Below, piece by piece: positions 7,075 to 13,611 of a stretch of DNA of 17,154 bases. Where the stretch lies: contig URQL01000014.1 in NCBI GenBank assembly GCA_900550005.1, positions 1 to 17,154 of the forward strand, read 5' to 3'. The translations under genes and the position numbers were made by a program. Position 1 is the first letter of the stretch. Each line of letters begins with the position of its first letter. The notes beneath the pieces were generated by a model, which made no database searches, was not told where the DNA came from, and saw only the letters and a program-made list of their open reading frames with translations. This DNA comes from an uncultured Erysipelotrichaceae bacterium. Lineage in GTDB: Bacteria; Bacillota_I; Bacilli_A; Erysipelotrichales; Coprobacillaceae.

Positions 7075-8823
7075 TTACGCCCCTCCTTCGATTTCTATTT
7101 GTTTTAATACCATATTCTTGTAAACATCGCATTCTTTCATTAATTGTTCATGTGATCCTTGTCCGATTAATTTGCCTTGATCTAATACATAAATTTCTTT
7201 TGAGTTTTCAACACTTGCCATGCGGTGTGAAATCATTAATACTAAATGATCTTTTGCAAGTTCATGGATGACTTGTAAAATGGTATTTTCACTTTCAACA
7301 TCAATATTTGAAGTGGCTTCATCAAAAATATAGATTGGTGTATCATGTAAAAGAGCTCTTGCTAAATTTAAACGTTGGGCTTGTCCACCTGATAAATTAG
7401 CACCTCTTTCACTTATTTCCTTTTCAAGTCCACCATTTTCATAAACAAAATCATAAAGATTCACTTTTTTTAGAACTTCGTCCATTTGTTGTATAGTAGC
7501 TTTATTTGAAGCATCTTTTAACGTATCATAGATGCTTTCCTTAAAAAGATAAGGTGTGTGTTCAATTAAGGTGATATGATCCATTAAAGAACGATGATCT
7601 AAATTTTGTAAATCATAACCATATAATTGAATCCTTCCTCGATAATCTAAATAAACAATTCCGCCATTTTGTTGCCACACTCGGTAGACACATTTCAAAA
7701 AAGTACTTTTTCCACTTCCACTAATTCCTACGATACTGTATAATCCCTGTTCCTTAATTGAAAGAGATAAATCGTGCAATACATCTTTTTCTTTAATATA
7801 ACCAAAATCAACATGACTCACTTTAATTGTTGGCTCCGTATGAATAATCACTTCTTTATTTGAATGATCAACTTCAATATCTAAGAAGTTAAAAATATCT
7901 TGACTAGCCGCATTACCATTCATCGCAATATGGAAAAAAGAACCTAATAAACGTAAAGGAATAAAAAATTCAGCTGAAAGCATCACCATCATAAATGTAG
8001 ATTGTAAAGACATACGACCTAATTTATAGTCATATAAAGAAACAACAATACCAATTGCCGCTCCACCAAAAGCAACTAAATCCATTATACTGATTGAATT
8101 TAATTGCATAATTAGAACACGCATGGTCATTTTTCTAAAACGTTCCGCTTCTTCATTCATTTCTTTATGTTTTAAATCATCACTTTGGTAAATTTTAAGA
8201 GTTGTTAATCCTTGAATATTATCTAAAAAACGATCTCCTAAATTACCATACATACCCCAATATTTACTTAATAATTTTTTTGCAAATTTTTGTACAGCAA
8301 CAATAGCCATAGGAATAATAGGTACACAAATAAGTAAAATCAAAGACACTTTAAAGTTTACTCTCACAAGTAAAACAAATAATGTAAGTGGGGCAAGTAA
8401 ACTATAAAAGAATTGAGGTAAATAACGCCCAAAATAAGTTTCTAATTGGTCGACCCCTTCAACTGCTAATTGTACAAGTTTACTTGTTTCAATATGAGCC
8501 GTATATTGACGATTAAGTTGTAAACATTTATTAAATATTTCTTTTCTTAAAGTCAATTTCACTTGTTTTGAAGCTTGATAACTTGTATTGCTTACTAATT
8601 TTTGCATAATATAACGCACCTCAATCATGAGTAATATTTGAATACACGATTGTAGTAGTATTGTTGAATCTAGGGTTTTAGATACAACAATACTATCTAA
8701 TAAATAACCTAGTTCATAAACAATATTAAATTGTGCTAATAAAATAATCCATTTAAAAAAGACTTGTAAGTAAATATATTTTTTTGAATCTTTTAAATAT
8801 GCCACTAACCTTTTATTTATCAT
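7075..8823 (-). CDS. cydD: CydD-like ABC half-exporter (permease plus ATPase)
   Basis: A 582-residue half-exporter, close to the usual CydD length (about 588). The membrane domain holds CydD-like landmarks: YFGRYLPQ, a stretch reading DRFLDNIQGLTTLKIY, and AEFFIPLRLLGSFFH. The nucleotide-binding domain has Walker A GISGSGKST (about 364), signature LSGGQAQR (about 476), Walker B IYIFDEATSNID (about 500) and H-loop MISHR. It is the partner of the next gene. The ribosome site is AAAGGAG and the start lies four bases beyond the DUF454 stop, so the operon is tightly packed. The motif pattern favours CydD over a multidrug exporter; the substrate is unproven. Confidence 0.85.
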   Translation of the reverse strand: MINKRLVAYLKDSKKYIYLQVFFKWIILLAQFNIVYELGYLLDSIVVSKTLDSTILLQSCIQILLMIEVRYIMQKLVSNTSYQASKQVKLTLRKEIFNKCLQLNRQYTAHIETSKLVQLAVEGVDQLETYFGRYLPQFFYSLLAPLTLFVLLVRVNFKVSLILLICVPIIPMAIVAVQKFAKKLLSKYWGMYGNLGDRFLDNIQGLTTLKIYQSDDLKHKEMNEEAERFRKMTMRVLIMQLNSISIMDLVAFGGAAIGIVVSLYDYKLGRMSLQSTFMMVMLSAEFFIPLRLLGSFFHIAMNGNAASQDIFNFLDIEVDHSNKEVIIHTEPTIKVSHVDFGYIKEKDVLHDLSLSIKEQGLYSIVGISGSGKSTFLKCVYRVWQQNGGIVYLDYRGRIQLYGYDLQNLDHRSLMDHITLIEHTPYLFKESIYDTLKDASNKATIQQMDEVLKKVNLYDFVYENGGLEKEISERGANLSGGQAQRLNLARALLHDTPIYIFDEATSNIDVESENTILQVIHELAKDHLVLMISHRMASVENSKEIYVLDQGKLIGQGSHEQLMKECDVYKNMVLKQIEIEGGA

Positions 8824-8827
8824 TTTA

Positions 8828-9190
8828 TTACTCCTTTATCGTTTTAATTTTAAAAATAAAATAATAATATTTAATGACAATTAAAATAAGGATCGTAATA
8901 CGTCCATAAAGATTTTTCATCATGAAAAAAGCAATCATCAACATTGTACTAGCAAAGCTAAGTAACATTACTTTTGTTTTCAATGTCATCGCACGTTCTT
9001 GAACAAAATCATCTAAATGATTTTTATAGAGTTTCGTTTGTTTAAACCAGTTTTCAACTCTTGACGAACCTTTTGAAAAAAAGAATAAAGCTAAAAGTAA
9101 AAAAGGGGTAGTTGGTAAAACAGGTAAAATAACGCCAAACGCGCCGATACCAGTAAAAATAAATCCTAATAAAATATAAATTAATTTCAT
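8828..9190 (-). CDS. DUF454 (YbaN) family small membrane protein
   Basis: A 120-residue membrane protein of the DUF454/YbaN family. The hallmark N-terminus (YILLGFIFTGIGAFGVILPV followed by LPTTPFLLLA) forms a helical hairpin. It is followed by FFSKGS and a short polar region WFKQTKLY, then two further hydrophobic helices (about 70-90 and 93-112) and a lysine-rich tail. The family has no established activity; members often neighbour heme or iron genes, and that is the only functional hint. Here it sits between the M14 enzyme and the CydDC-like exporter in a packed operon, with ribosome site GGAGGAA, so it may assist the exporter. That is inference from position only. Confidence 0.85.
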   Translation of the reverse strand: MKLIYILLGFIFTGIGAFGVILPVLPTTPFLLLALFFFSKGSSRVENWFKQTKLYKNHLDDFVQERAMTLKTKVMLLSFASTMLMIAFFMMKNLYGRITILILIVIKYYYFIFKIKTIKE

Positions 9191-9202
9191 AAATTCCTCC
9201 TT

Positions 9203-10090
9203 CTATTTGACTGTAAAGGCAATTAATACTTGTCCTTTAAAACATCCATAACTTGTTGTAATGTATAAAATCTTTCCATCCTCTTTAGCGTAATAACGAT
9301 CAACTATTCCATCTAAAGTTTCTACTTCAATTAAAAGATCTCCTTCATGAACACATTCTCCTGCTTTAACATAACATGTCACTTTTCCATTATTTTGAGA
9401 TTCAATTTCTTCACATTTTAAATCTTGATTTTGCATCAAGTTGATTTTGGCTGTTCCTTCTAGCATCCCTATCCCGATTAAAAGATTTCTAACATCTTGT
9501 TTCATTAAGGCAATATCTTGAGGATTGATTTGTCCTTGTCCTCCTCGTTCGATAAGTAGACTTGGTATATTGTACTTCATTCCTCCAGCATGACTGCTAT
9601 GAGCTGCACTTGATCCTAATGCAAATTCACAATCAATATAACGAGCCAATTGTTTTGCTTTTGTTAGAGTATCTAAAGAAACATTACGATTAAAATACAA
9701 ATGAGGATATAATGCTTCTTGTAAATCACCTGAATGCAAATCCAAATAGATATCCGCTTTAGCAATATAGTCTTGTTCAAAAGCCTGAATGAGCTTTTCT
9801 GAATAACTTGAAGGTTGTTCTAAATTAAAGCAACGATTTAAATTTTTACCATCAACTGGATTGATTGCTACACTTCTTTGATAGAAACCTTCCATATTCA
9901 TGATCGGAATAAGACAAAGGGTTCCTTTTATTGGTGCATTTTCAAATTCTTTTGCTAATTGTTCAACAACTTTCATACCGATATATTCACAAGCATGAAT
10001 GCCAGCGCTAATTAACACTGTGGGTGAACCTGATCCAAACTCATACATTTTGATTGTATGACCAGGAATAAGCGTGATCATTTTTTCCAT
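9203..10090 (-). CDS. M14-family zinc deacylase (succinylglutamate desuccinylase/aspartoacylase type)
   Basis: A 295-residue cytoplasmic enzyme of the AstE/AspA branch of M14 carboxypeptidases. Zinc ligands are His32 and Glu35 in GIHACE and His119 in DLHSGD. NR at 85-86 would bind the substrate carboxylate, and Glu181 in LIERGG is the catalytic base. Residues about 215-295 form a beta-rich biotinyl/lipoyl-like tail (GKVTCYVKAGECVHEGDLL) typical of this branch. No signal peptide is seen, so it probably hydrolyses an N-acyl amino acid or related small amide inside the cell; the substrate is unknown. It is first in the operon, with ribosome site GGAGG, about 90 bases after a promoter with paired operators and a leader terminator. 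Confidence 0.88.
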   Translation of the reverse strand: MEKMITLIPGHTIKMYEFGSGSPTVLISAGIHACEYIGMKVVEQLAKEFENAPIKGTLCLIPIMNMEGFYQRSVAINPVDGKNLNRCFNLEQPSSYSEKLIQAFEQDYIAKADIYLDLHSGDLQEALYPHLYFNRNVSLDTLTKAKQLARYIDCEFALGSSAAHSSHAGGMKYNIPSLLIERGGQGQINPQDIALMKQDVRNLLIGIGMLEGTAKINLMQNQDLKCEEIESQNNGKVTCYVKAGECVHEGDLLIEVETLDGIVDRYYAKEDGKILYITTSYGCFKGQVLIAFTVK

Positions 10091-10109
10091 ACTATCTTTC
10101 CTCCGTTAT

Positions 10110-10137
10110 AAAAAGATTCCACTCCTAAAGTGGAATC
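10110..10137 (-). terminator. Leader terminator (attenuator) ahead of the five-gene operon
   Basis: On the minus strand GATTCCACT, a 5-base loop, AGTGGAATC and then TTTTT. It lies between the operon promoter and the ribosome site of the first gene, so transcripts must read through it to express the operon. A weaker upstream hairpin (CTATT/AATAG, 10148-10163) could take part in switching; I see no clear antiterminator or sensible leader peptide. Confidence 0.65.
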
Positions 10138-10162
10138 CTAATTCATCCTATTCTTTTTAATA

Positions 10163-10178
10163 GTTAGCCATCTCTAAC
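10163..10178. promoter_or_regulatory. DtxR-type operator candidate, start-proximal site
   Basis: GTTAGCCATCTCTAAC fits GTTAG-N6-CTAAC exactly. It lies at and just beyond the start expected for the promoter at 10186-10214 and would form a 5'-terminal hairpin in the RNA. Confidence 0.65.
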
Positions 10179-10185
10179 ACTTGAT

Positions 10186-10214
10186 ATGTTATCATTAGCT
10201 AACTTTTTTGTCAA
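10186..10214 (-). promoter_or_regulatory. Promoter of the M14-DUF454-CydDC-YgbA operon
   Basis: On the minus strand TTGACA (10209-10214), a 17-base spacer and TAACAT (10186-10191); the start is about 10179. Confidence 0.8.
10188..10203. promoter_or_regulatory. DtxR-type operator candidate overlapping -10
   Basis: GTTATCATTAGCTAAC keeps GTTA and CTAAC ends with one arm change. It overlaps -10 and lies 25 bases from the second site, exactly as in the 5.0 kb promoter. Confidence 0.6.
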
Positions 10215-10223
10215 CACAAAACA

Positions 10224-10254
10224 ACAAAAAAAGAACACCTTAATCTTGGTGTTC
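10224..10254 (-). terminator. Intrinsic terminator after the DtxR-type regulator gene
   Basis: On the minus strand GAACACC, loop, GGTGTTC, then seven T. It includes the stop codon (10240-10242) and insulates the operon promoter immediately beyond. Confidence 0.85.
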
Positions 10255-10614
10255 ATTTATATATTTTTTTAAACATTCAAATGTTTTTTCACTAATTGCA
10301 TGTTCCATTTTGCAAGCATCTTGAGATGCTGTTTTTTCATCTACACCGATTTGAGTAAAGAAATTTGTAAATACAACATGTTTTTCATAAGTTGCTTCTG
10401 CAATTTTTCTTCCACTTTCAGTAAGTTCAATGATTCCTTTTTCAATAACAATAAATCCTTTTTCTTTTAAAATGGACATTGCTCTACTTACTGAGGGTTT
10501 TGAATAGTTTAAATGATTAGCAATATCTATCGAACGTACATTACCTTTTTCTTTTTTTATAACTAAAATGGCTTCTAAGTAATCTTCGCCAGATTCATGA
10601 ATAAGTTCCTTCAT
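10240..10614 (-). CDS. DtxR/MntR family metal-dependent transcriptional repressor
   Basis: A 124-residue regulator with an N-terminal winged helix-turn-helix (SIDIANHLNYSKPSVSRAMS, about 28-47) and the metal-binding dimerization domain. It lacks the C-terminal SH3-like domain of corynebacterial DtxR, so its length matches short MntR-type proteins. Likely ligands are Asp11, Glu14, His79, Cys101, Glu104 and His105 (ACKMEH). The set is mixed: Asp11 is MntR-like, whereas Cys101 is at the position of DtxR Cys102, so Fe2+ or Mn2+ sensing cannot be decided. When metal-loaded it should bind the GTTAG-N6-CTAAC sites nearby and repress. The start has a GGGGGG ribosome site. No operator overlaps its own -10, so it may be expressed steadily. 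Confidence 0.9.
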   Translation of the reverse strand: MKELIHESGEDYLEAILVIKKEKGNVRSIDIANHLNYSKPSVSRAMSILKEKGFIVIEKGIIELTESGRKIAEATYEKHVVFTNFFTQIGVDEKTASQDACKMEHAISEKTFECLKKYINEHQD

Positions 10615-10643
10615 AGTAACCCCCCTTTTTCTTTATTAGATTT

Positions 10644-10672
10644 ATTATACCACATTTTTTATCTTTTCTATT
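10644..10672 (-). promoter_or_regulatory. Extended -10 promoter of the DtxR-type regulator gene
   Basis: On the minus strand TGGTATAAT: extended -10 with TATAAT at 10644-10649 and a poor -35 (AATAGA). It is back to back with the divergent promoter, whose -35 begins at 10671. Confidence 0.65.
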
Positions 10673-10699
10673 GACATTTCCAAATAATGAATATAAATT
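10671..10699 (+). promoter_or_regulatory. Promoter of the degenerate DtxR paralogue gene
   Basis: TTGACA at 10671-10676, a 17-base spacer and TAAATT at 10694-10699. The TTG of this -35 box also opens the long reading frame, which is why the apparent 150-codon frame is not the real gene. Confidence 0.65.
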
Positions 10700-10708
10700 A
10701 TATATAGA

Positions 10709-10724
10709 GTTAGTCATACCTAAC
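10709..10724. promoter_or_regulatory. DtxR-type operator candidate over the start of the paralogue gene
   Basis: GTTAGTCATACCTAAC fits GTTAG-N6-CTAAC exactly and covers the region of the transcription start. It is a single site, unlike the two paired promoters. Confidence 0.65.
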
Positions 10725-10748
10725 TTTAATAATGGGAGGGTGATCGAT

Positions 10749-11123
10749 TTGTTATTAAATTCAAATAAAAATAATTTTCTTATCTATATTTATCAGCTTT
10801 CTTTAAAAAGCAGAGCTGTCCGTTCAGTTGATTTAGCACGAGCTATGAATTTATCGAAAGCTTCTATTTCAATGACACTTAATAAATTGATTGAAAAAGG
10901 TTATATTGATAAAGAATCTTATGGGGATATTTATTTAACACCAGAAGGAACAAAAGAAGCGAAAAAACTTTATGAACAACATTTAGCTTTATCTTCCTAC
11001 TTCCAAAATGAATTAGATTTTTCTAGTGAAGATGCTTCTAAAAATAGTTTAATTTGTTTATGTACATTTTCTAACCAAAGTCTTGAACAATGGGTACATC
11101 ATCTTGAATTAAAAGGTGCATAA
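10749..11123 (+). CDS. DtxR-like winged-helix protein with most metal ligands lost
   Basis: It is 124 residues from a TTG start, with GGGAGG at 10734-10739 at good spacing; GTG at 10740 is possible but too close. It aligns end to end with the neighbouring repressor: VRSVDLARAMNLSKASISMTLNKL (HTH), LIEKGYI, YLTPEGTKEAKKLYEQH. The ligand positions differ: Asp11 becomes Asn9, Glu14 becomes Ile12, Cys101 becomes Leu101, Glu104 becomes Leu104 and His105 becomes Cys105; only His78 is kept. A C-x-C pair (103, 105) has appeared in the old metal site. The protein may therefore bind DNA without metal, sense something else through the cysteines, or modulate the true repressor by heterodimer formation. 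Its own promoter carries one operator. Confidence 0.85.
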   Translation: MLLNSNKNNFLIYIYQLSLKSRAVRSVDLARAMNLSKASISMTLNKLIEKGYIDKESYGDIYLTPEGTKEAKKLYEQHLALSSYFQNELDFSSEDASKNSLICLCTFSNQSLEQWVHHLELKGA

Positions 11124-11125
11124 TT

Positions 11126-11242
11126 ATGGCTCTAGCTATTCTATTACTTGTTTTATTTATTTATCTTCTATTTAGATTTAAACATTATTTAATTCGTATA
11201 AACAGTAAATTTTGTAAAAATAGATTGTTTAGAAAAAAATGA
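11126..11242 (+). CDS. Small single-helix membrane protein, 38 residues
   Basis: ATG at 11126 follows the DtxR-like stop (11121-11123) by two bases and is preceded by AAAAGGTG seven bases upstream, a good coupled ribosome site. The peptide begins MALAILLLVLFIYLLFRF, one clear transmembrane helix, and ends in a strongly basic tail (FCKNRLFRKK) with a single cysteine. By the positive-inside rule the tail should face the cytoplasm. The stop overlaps the terminator that ends this unit. I recognise no family; size and context recall small proteins next to Feo iron transporters, but the cysteine-rich tail of those is missing. Ribosome site, coupling and composition support a real gene. Confidence 0.65.
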   Translation: MALAILLLVLFIYLLFRFKHYLIRINSKFCKNRLFRKK

Positions 11243-11275
11243 TCCACTACATTTTGTAGTGGATTTTATTATAGC
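11240..11275. terminator. Bidirectional intrinsic terminator
   Basis: A 10-bp perfect stem, ATCCACTACA (11242-11251) with TGTAGTGGAT (11255-11264), has T-rich tails on both strands. It serves the DtxR-paralogue unit (plus) and the response regulator gene (minus). Confidence 0.85.
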
Positions 11276-11931
11276 ACCATTTTATAACCAACTTGCCAAA
11301 CATGAGAGATATAATGTTCATTTGGATTAAGTTCATGCATTTTTTCCTTAAGTAATGCAATTTGATCTTGAATGGTTTTGATTTCAATCGTTGGTTTATC
11401 TTTAAAAGCGATTCTTTTGATCTCACTTGATTCATAAGCTTGATAAGGATGTGACATTAAGAGCTCTAAAATGACTAATTCTCGATCATCTAATTTCATT
11501 TCTTTATTATTTACTTTTAATGATGATTTTGTAACATTTAAAACCAGATCCTTAAAATAGATCAATTCATCTTCTTTAGCAGTATAATCACGAATTAATT
11601 GATAAGCAACCATAAAGATTTGATGATAAACATTTGGTGAATACATAATTTTATCTACATGTTCTCGTTCAAATTGTTTAAGTTTATCTCCCTCTTTGGC
11701 ATCATAAACAATCACTGGAATATTTAAATCTTTAAAATAACGAATGAGTGATATTTGTTGTAAAGATAAATAACTGACTAATGCAATTTTATAAGGATGT
11801 AAATGAATACATTCCTTTATTTTATCTTCTTTTATGCCATAAATTTCTACATCTTGATCTTGAAAATATTCTTTCATCATTTCTAAAGTATATTGATTAT
11901 TTTCAACGACTAACCACATTTGTTTATCCAT
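11269..11931 (-). CDS. Atypical OmpR/PhoB-type response regulator without phospho-acceptor
   Basis: A 220-residue protein with a receiver-like N-terminal half (1-118) and a winged-helix DNA-binding half of OmpR/PhoB type (about 123-220; LDDRELVILELLMSHP, then a recognition-helix region and the closing hairpin HVWQVGYKMVL). The receiver is degenerate. The acidic pair after the first strand is Glu10-Asn11, the position of the phosphorylated Asp is Ser53 (KIALVSYLS), and the conserved Lys-Pro is Ser98-Pro99. No histidine kinase gene is adjacent. It is probably phosphorylation-independent, controlled by ligand, partner or level. Its targets are unknown. The promoter has an extended -10 (TGTTATAAT, 11955-11963 on the minus strand) and the ribosome site GGTGAAGGA precedes the ATG. 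Confidence 0.8.
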   Translation of the reverse strand: MDKQMWLVVENNQYTLEMMKEYFQDQDVEIYGIKEDKIKECIHLHPYKIALVSYLSLQQISLIRYFKDLNIPVIVYDAKEGDKLKQFEREHVDKIMYSPNVYHQIFMVAYQLIRDYTAKEDELIYFKDLVLNVTKSSLKVNNKEMKLDDRELVILELLMSHPYQAYESSEIKRIAFKDKPTIEIKTIQDQIALLKEKMHELNPNEHYISHVWQVGYKMVL

Positions 11932-11954
11932 TATTCCTTCACCTCACTTATCCT

Positions 11955-11963
11955 ATTATAACA
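11955..11963 (-). promoter_or_regulatory. Extended -10 promoter of the response regulator gene
   Basis: On the minus strand TGTTATAAT, with TATAAT at 11955-11960. No good -35; the region upstream is the terminator of the EIIC gene. Confidence 0.6.
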
Positions 11964-11990
11964 TAAAAAAACTCCCGTTTAAACGAGAGT
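11964..11990 (-). terminator. Intrinsic terminator after EIIC gene 1
   Basis: On the minus strand ACTCTCGTTTAAACGGGAGT (one G-T pair) followed by seven T. Confidence 0.85.
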
Positions 11991-12000
11991 TGACGATTTA

Positions 12001-13344
12001 TTAGTCTTGTGTTGCGTTTTGTTTATTTGATATCATTACGAATGGAATCCATAATAATGTATCAATGACGATTGTTACAATTTGATAAATTGCAGCTTTA
12101 AATCCACCACCAGTAATTAAGAAACCAGTTAAGATTGGTGGAGTTACCCAAGGAATTTGTAAACATCCACGTTCGATAATATTAACACTCATTAACAAAT
12201 AAGTAAGGAACGCAATGATTACTGGTCCTAATACGAATGGTAACATATAAGTTGGGTTCATTACGATTGGGAACCCAAAGATAATTGGTTCGTTGATTTC
12301 AAAAATAGCTGGTGCAGTTGAAATAGAAATAACTGTACGTTCAGCTTGTACTTTTGAGAATAATAATACAGAAATAACTAAACCTAAAGTAGCTCCTGAA
12401 CCACCTAAACGAGCAAAGTTTGCTACAGTTGGAACAATGTTAGGAATTGTTTCATGGTTTTCAAAAGCAGCTGTATTTTGCACTAACATTGGTGTAAAGA
12501 TTGGAGTAGTAACAGCCCCAACAATGTTTGCACCATGTAAACCAAATACCCATAATAAGTGTACTAAAGCTTCTACTAAGATTGCTGTACCAATTGTATC
12601 AGCAACACTGTTTAATGGTGCAGATACGAATTTTTGTACGATATCCCAGATATTCATACCAAATAATTTATCAATATAAGTACCCACAGCTACAACAATA
12701 ATAACAGCTAAAACAGCTGGAATTAATACAGTGAATGATCCTGCTACTGCTGGTGGTACACCTTCTGGTAAAGTAATTTTTAATTTTTCGTTTTTAGATA
12801 AACGAATAAATACTTCTGAAACAACAATTGTAAGTAGCATTCCAACAAACATACCGTTTGAATCAAGTTTAGCCCCCGCAATACCACCTGATAAAACGTC
12901 GCTTGTAACTACTTCAATAGAGTTAGCAGAACTTGGAATTTCATAAGTTGAAGATAAAGTTTGAACAGCTGGTGCTAACCCTAAATAACAAGTTAATGAA
13001 ACAATAGCTGTTGCAATTCCATCTCCATCCATTCCTTGAGCCATCTCATATCCTAAAGCAGCTACTAATAATACTGCCATCATATTGATTGACCCTTTAT
13101 TTACAGCAGCCATAACATCATAAATTCCAGTTGATTGAATGAAATTTGTATAGCCATTGTAAATAGACATAACATTTAAACCATTTTCAGCGAAAACACC
13201 TTGAATGTTATTAACTAATACTGCAACCGCACCAACGATAGTCACTGGCATGATTACAACAAATGCATCCCTGATTGCTACTAAATGTCTTTGAGATCCA
13301 ATTCTTGCAGCAATAGGGACAAATTTTTCTTCTAAAAATCGCAT
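12001..13344 (-). CDS. PTS lactose/cellobiose-type permease subunit EIIC (copy 1)
   Basis: A 447-residue polytopic membrane protein of the CelB/lactose-cellobiose EIIC family. It moves a beta-glucoside or chito-disaccharide inward while EIIB phosphorylates it. The start FLEEKFVPIAARIGSQRHLVAIRDAF is family-typical. LWVFGLHGANIVGAV carries the substrate-site His and IFEINEPIIFGFPIVMNP the conserved Glu. About ten hydrophobic helices are readable. An in-frame start at 13395 is rejected because AGGGGGAA precedes ATG 13344. No EIIA or EIIB is fused or adjacent, so it must use partners encoded elsewhere. It has its own promoter and terminator. Copy 2 lies directly upstream and matches it along the whole length. 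Confidence 0.92.
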   Translation of the reverse strand: MRFLEEKFVPIAARIGSQRHLVAIRDAFVVIMPVTIVGAVAVLVNNIQGVFAENGLNVMSIYNGYTNFIQSTGIYDVMAAVNKGSINMMAVLLVAALGYEMAQGMDGDGIATAIVSLTCYLGLAPAVQTLSSTYEIPSSANSIEVVTSDVLSGGIAGAKLDSNGMFVGMLLTIVVSEVFIRLSKNEKLKITLPEGVPPAVAGSFTVLIPAVLAVIIVVAVGTYIDKLFGMNIWDIVQKFVSAPLNSVADTIGTAILVEALVHLLWVFGLHGANIVGAVTTPIFTPMLVQNTAAFENHETIPNIVPTVANFARLGGSGATLGLVISVLLFSKVQAERTVISISTAPAIFEINEPIIFGFPIVMNPTYMLPFVLGPVIIAFLTYLLMSVNIIERGCLQIPWVTPPILTGFLITGGGFKAAIYQIVTIVIDTLLWIPFVMISNKQNATQD

Positions 13345-13377
13345 TCTTGATTTTCCCCCTATTAAATTTTTAACACA

Positions 13378-13404
13378 AAATGCCCTAAAGCGCATGAGGC
13401 ATTT
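13378..13404 (-). promoter_or_regulatory. Leader hairpin of EIIC gene 1
   Basis: AAATGCC and GGCATTT, seven pairs with a 13-base loop, lie in the leader between promoter and ribosome site. The following sequence (TTTTGTGTT) is too poor in T for a confident terminator. Confidence 0.35.
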
Positions 13405-13424
13405 GACCCTTATCGTCAGGTAAT

Positions 13425-13453
13425 ATATTACTAAACATTGAAACCCTTGTCAA
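13425..13453 (-). promoter_or_regulatory. Promoter of EIIC gene 1
   Basis: On the minus strand TTGACA (13448-13453), a 17-base spacer and TAATAT (13425-13430). Confidence 0.75.
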
Positions 13454-13516
13454 TATTTAGTTTTTTTAGACAAAATTAACATTATTTGCATGATTTTTAG
13501 GTTTTTATCCTTAAAC

Positions 13517-13538
13517 GAAATCAAAGCGCTTGTATTTC
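13517..13538. promoter_or_regulatory. cre-like dyad upstream of EIIC gene 1
   Basis: A 22-base near-palindrome (GAAAT arms around CAAAGCGCTTG). Its core TCAAAGCGCTTGTA matches 12 of 14 positions of the CcpA cre consensus TGWAARCGYTWNCW. It lies about 64 bases upstream of the -35 box. Confidence 0.4.
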
Positions 13539-13568
13539 TAAAAATTTAGATAGGTTAATCTTTTAAAA

Positions 13569-13597
13569 TAAAAAAAACTCTCAGTTTCCTGAGAGTT
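13569..13597 (-). terminator. Intrinsic terminator after EIIC gene 2
   Basis: On the minus strand AACTCTCAG, GAAA tetraloop, CTGAGAGTT, then a T run. Confidence 0.9.
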
Positions 13598-13611
13598 CAT
13601 TTGACGATTTT

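Noticed and set aside
10671..10748. Long N-terminal extension of the DtxR-like paralogue starting at TTG 10671
   Set aside because: That TTG belongs to the -35 box and the extension runs through -10, operator and ribosome site; the paralogue aligns from 10749.
12293..12946. Plus-strand reading frames opposite the EIIC genes
   Set aside because: They are antisense shadows of strongly conserved permease genes, lack ribosome sites and match no family.
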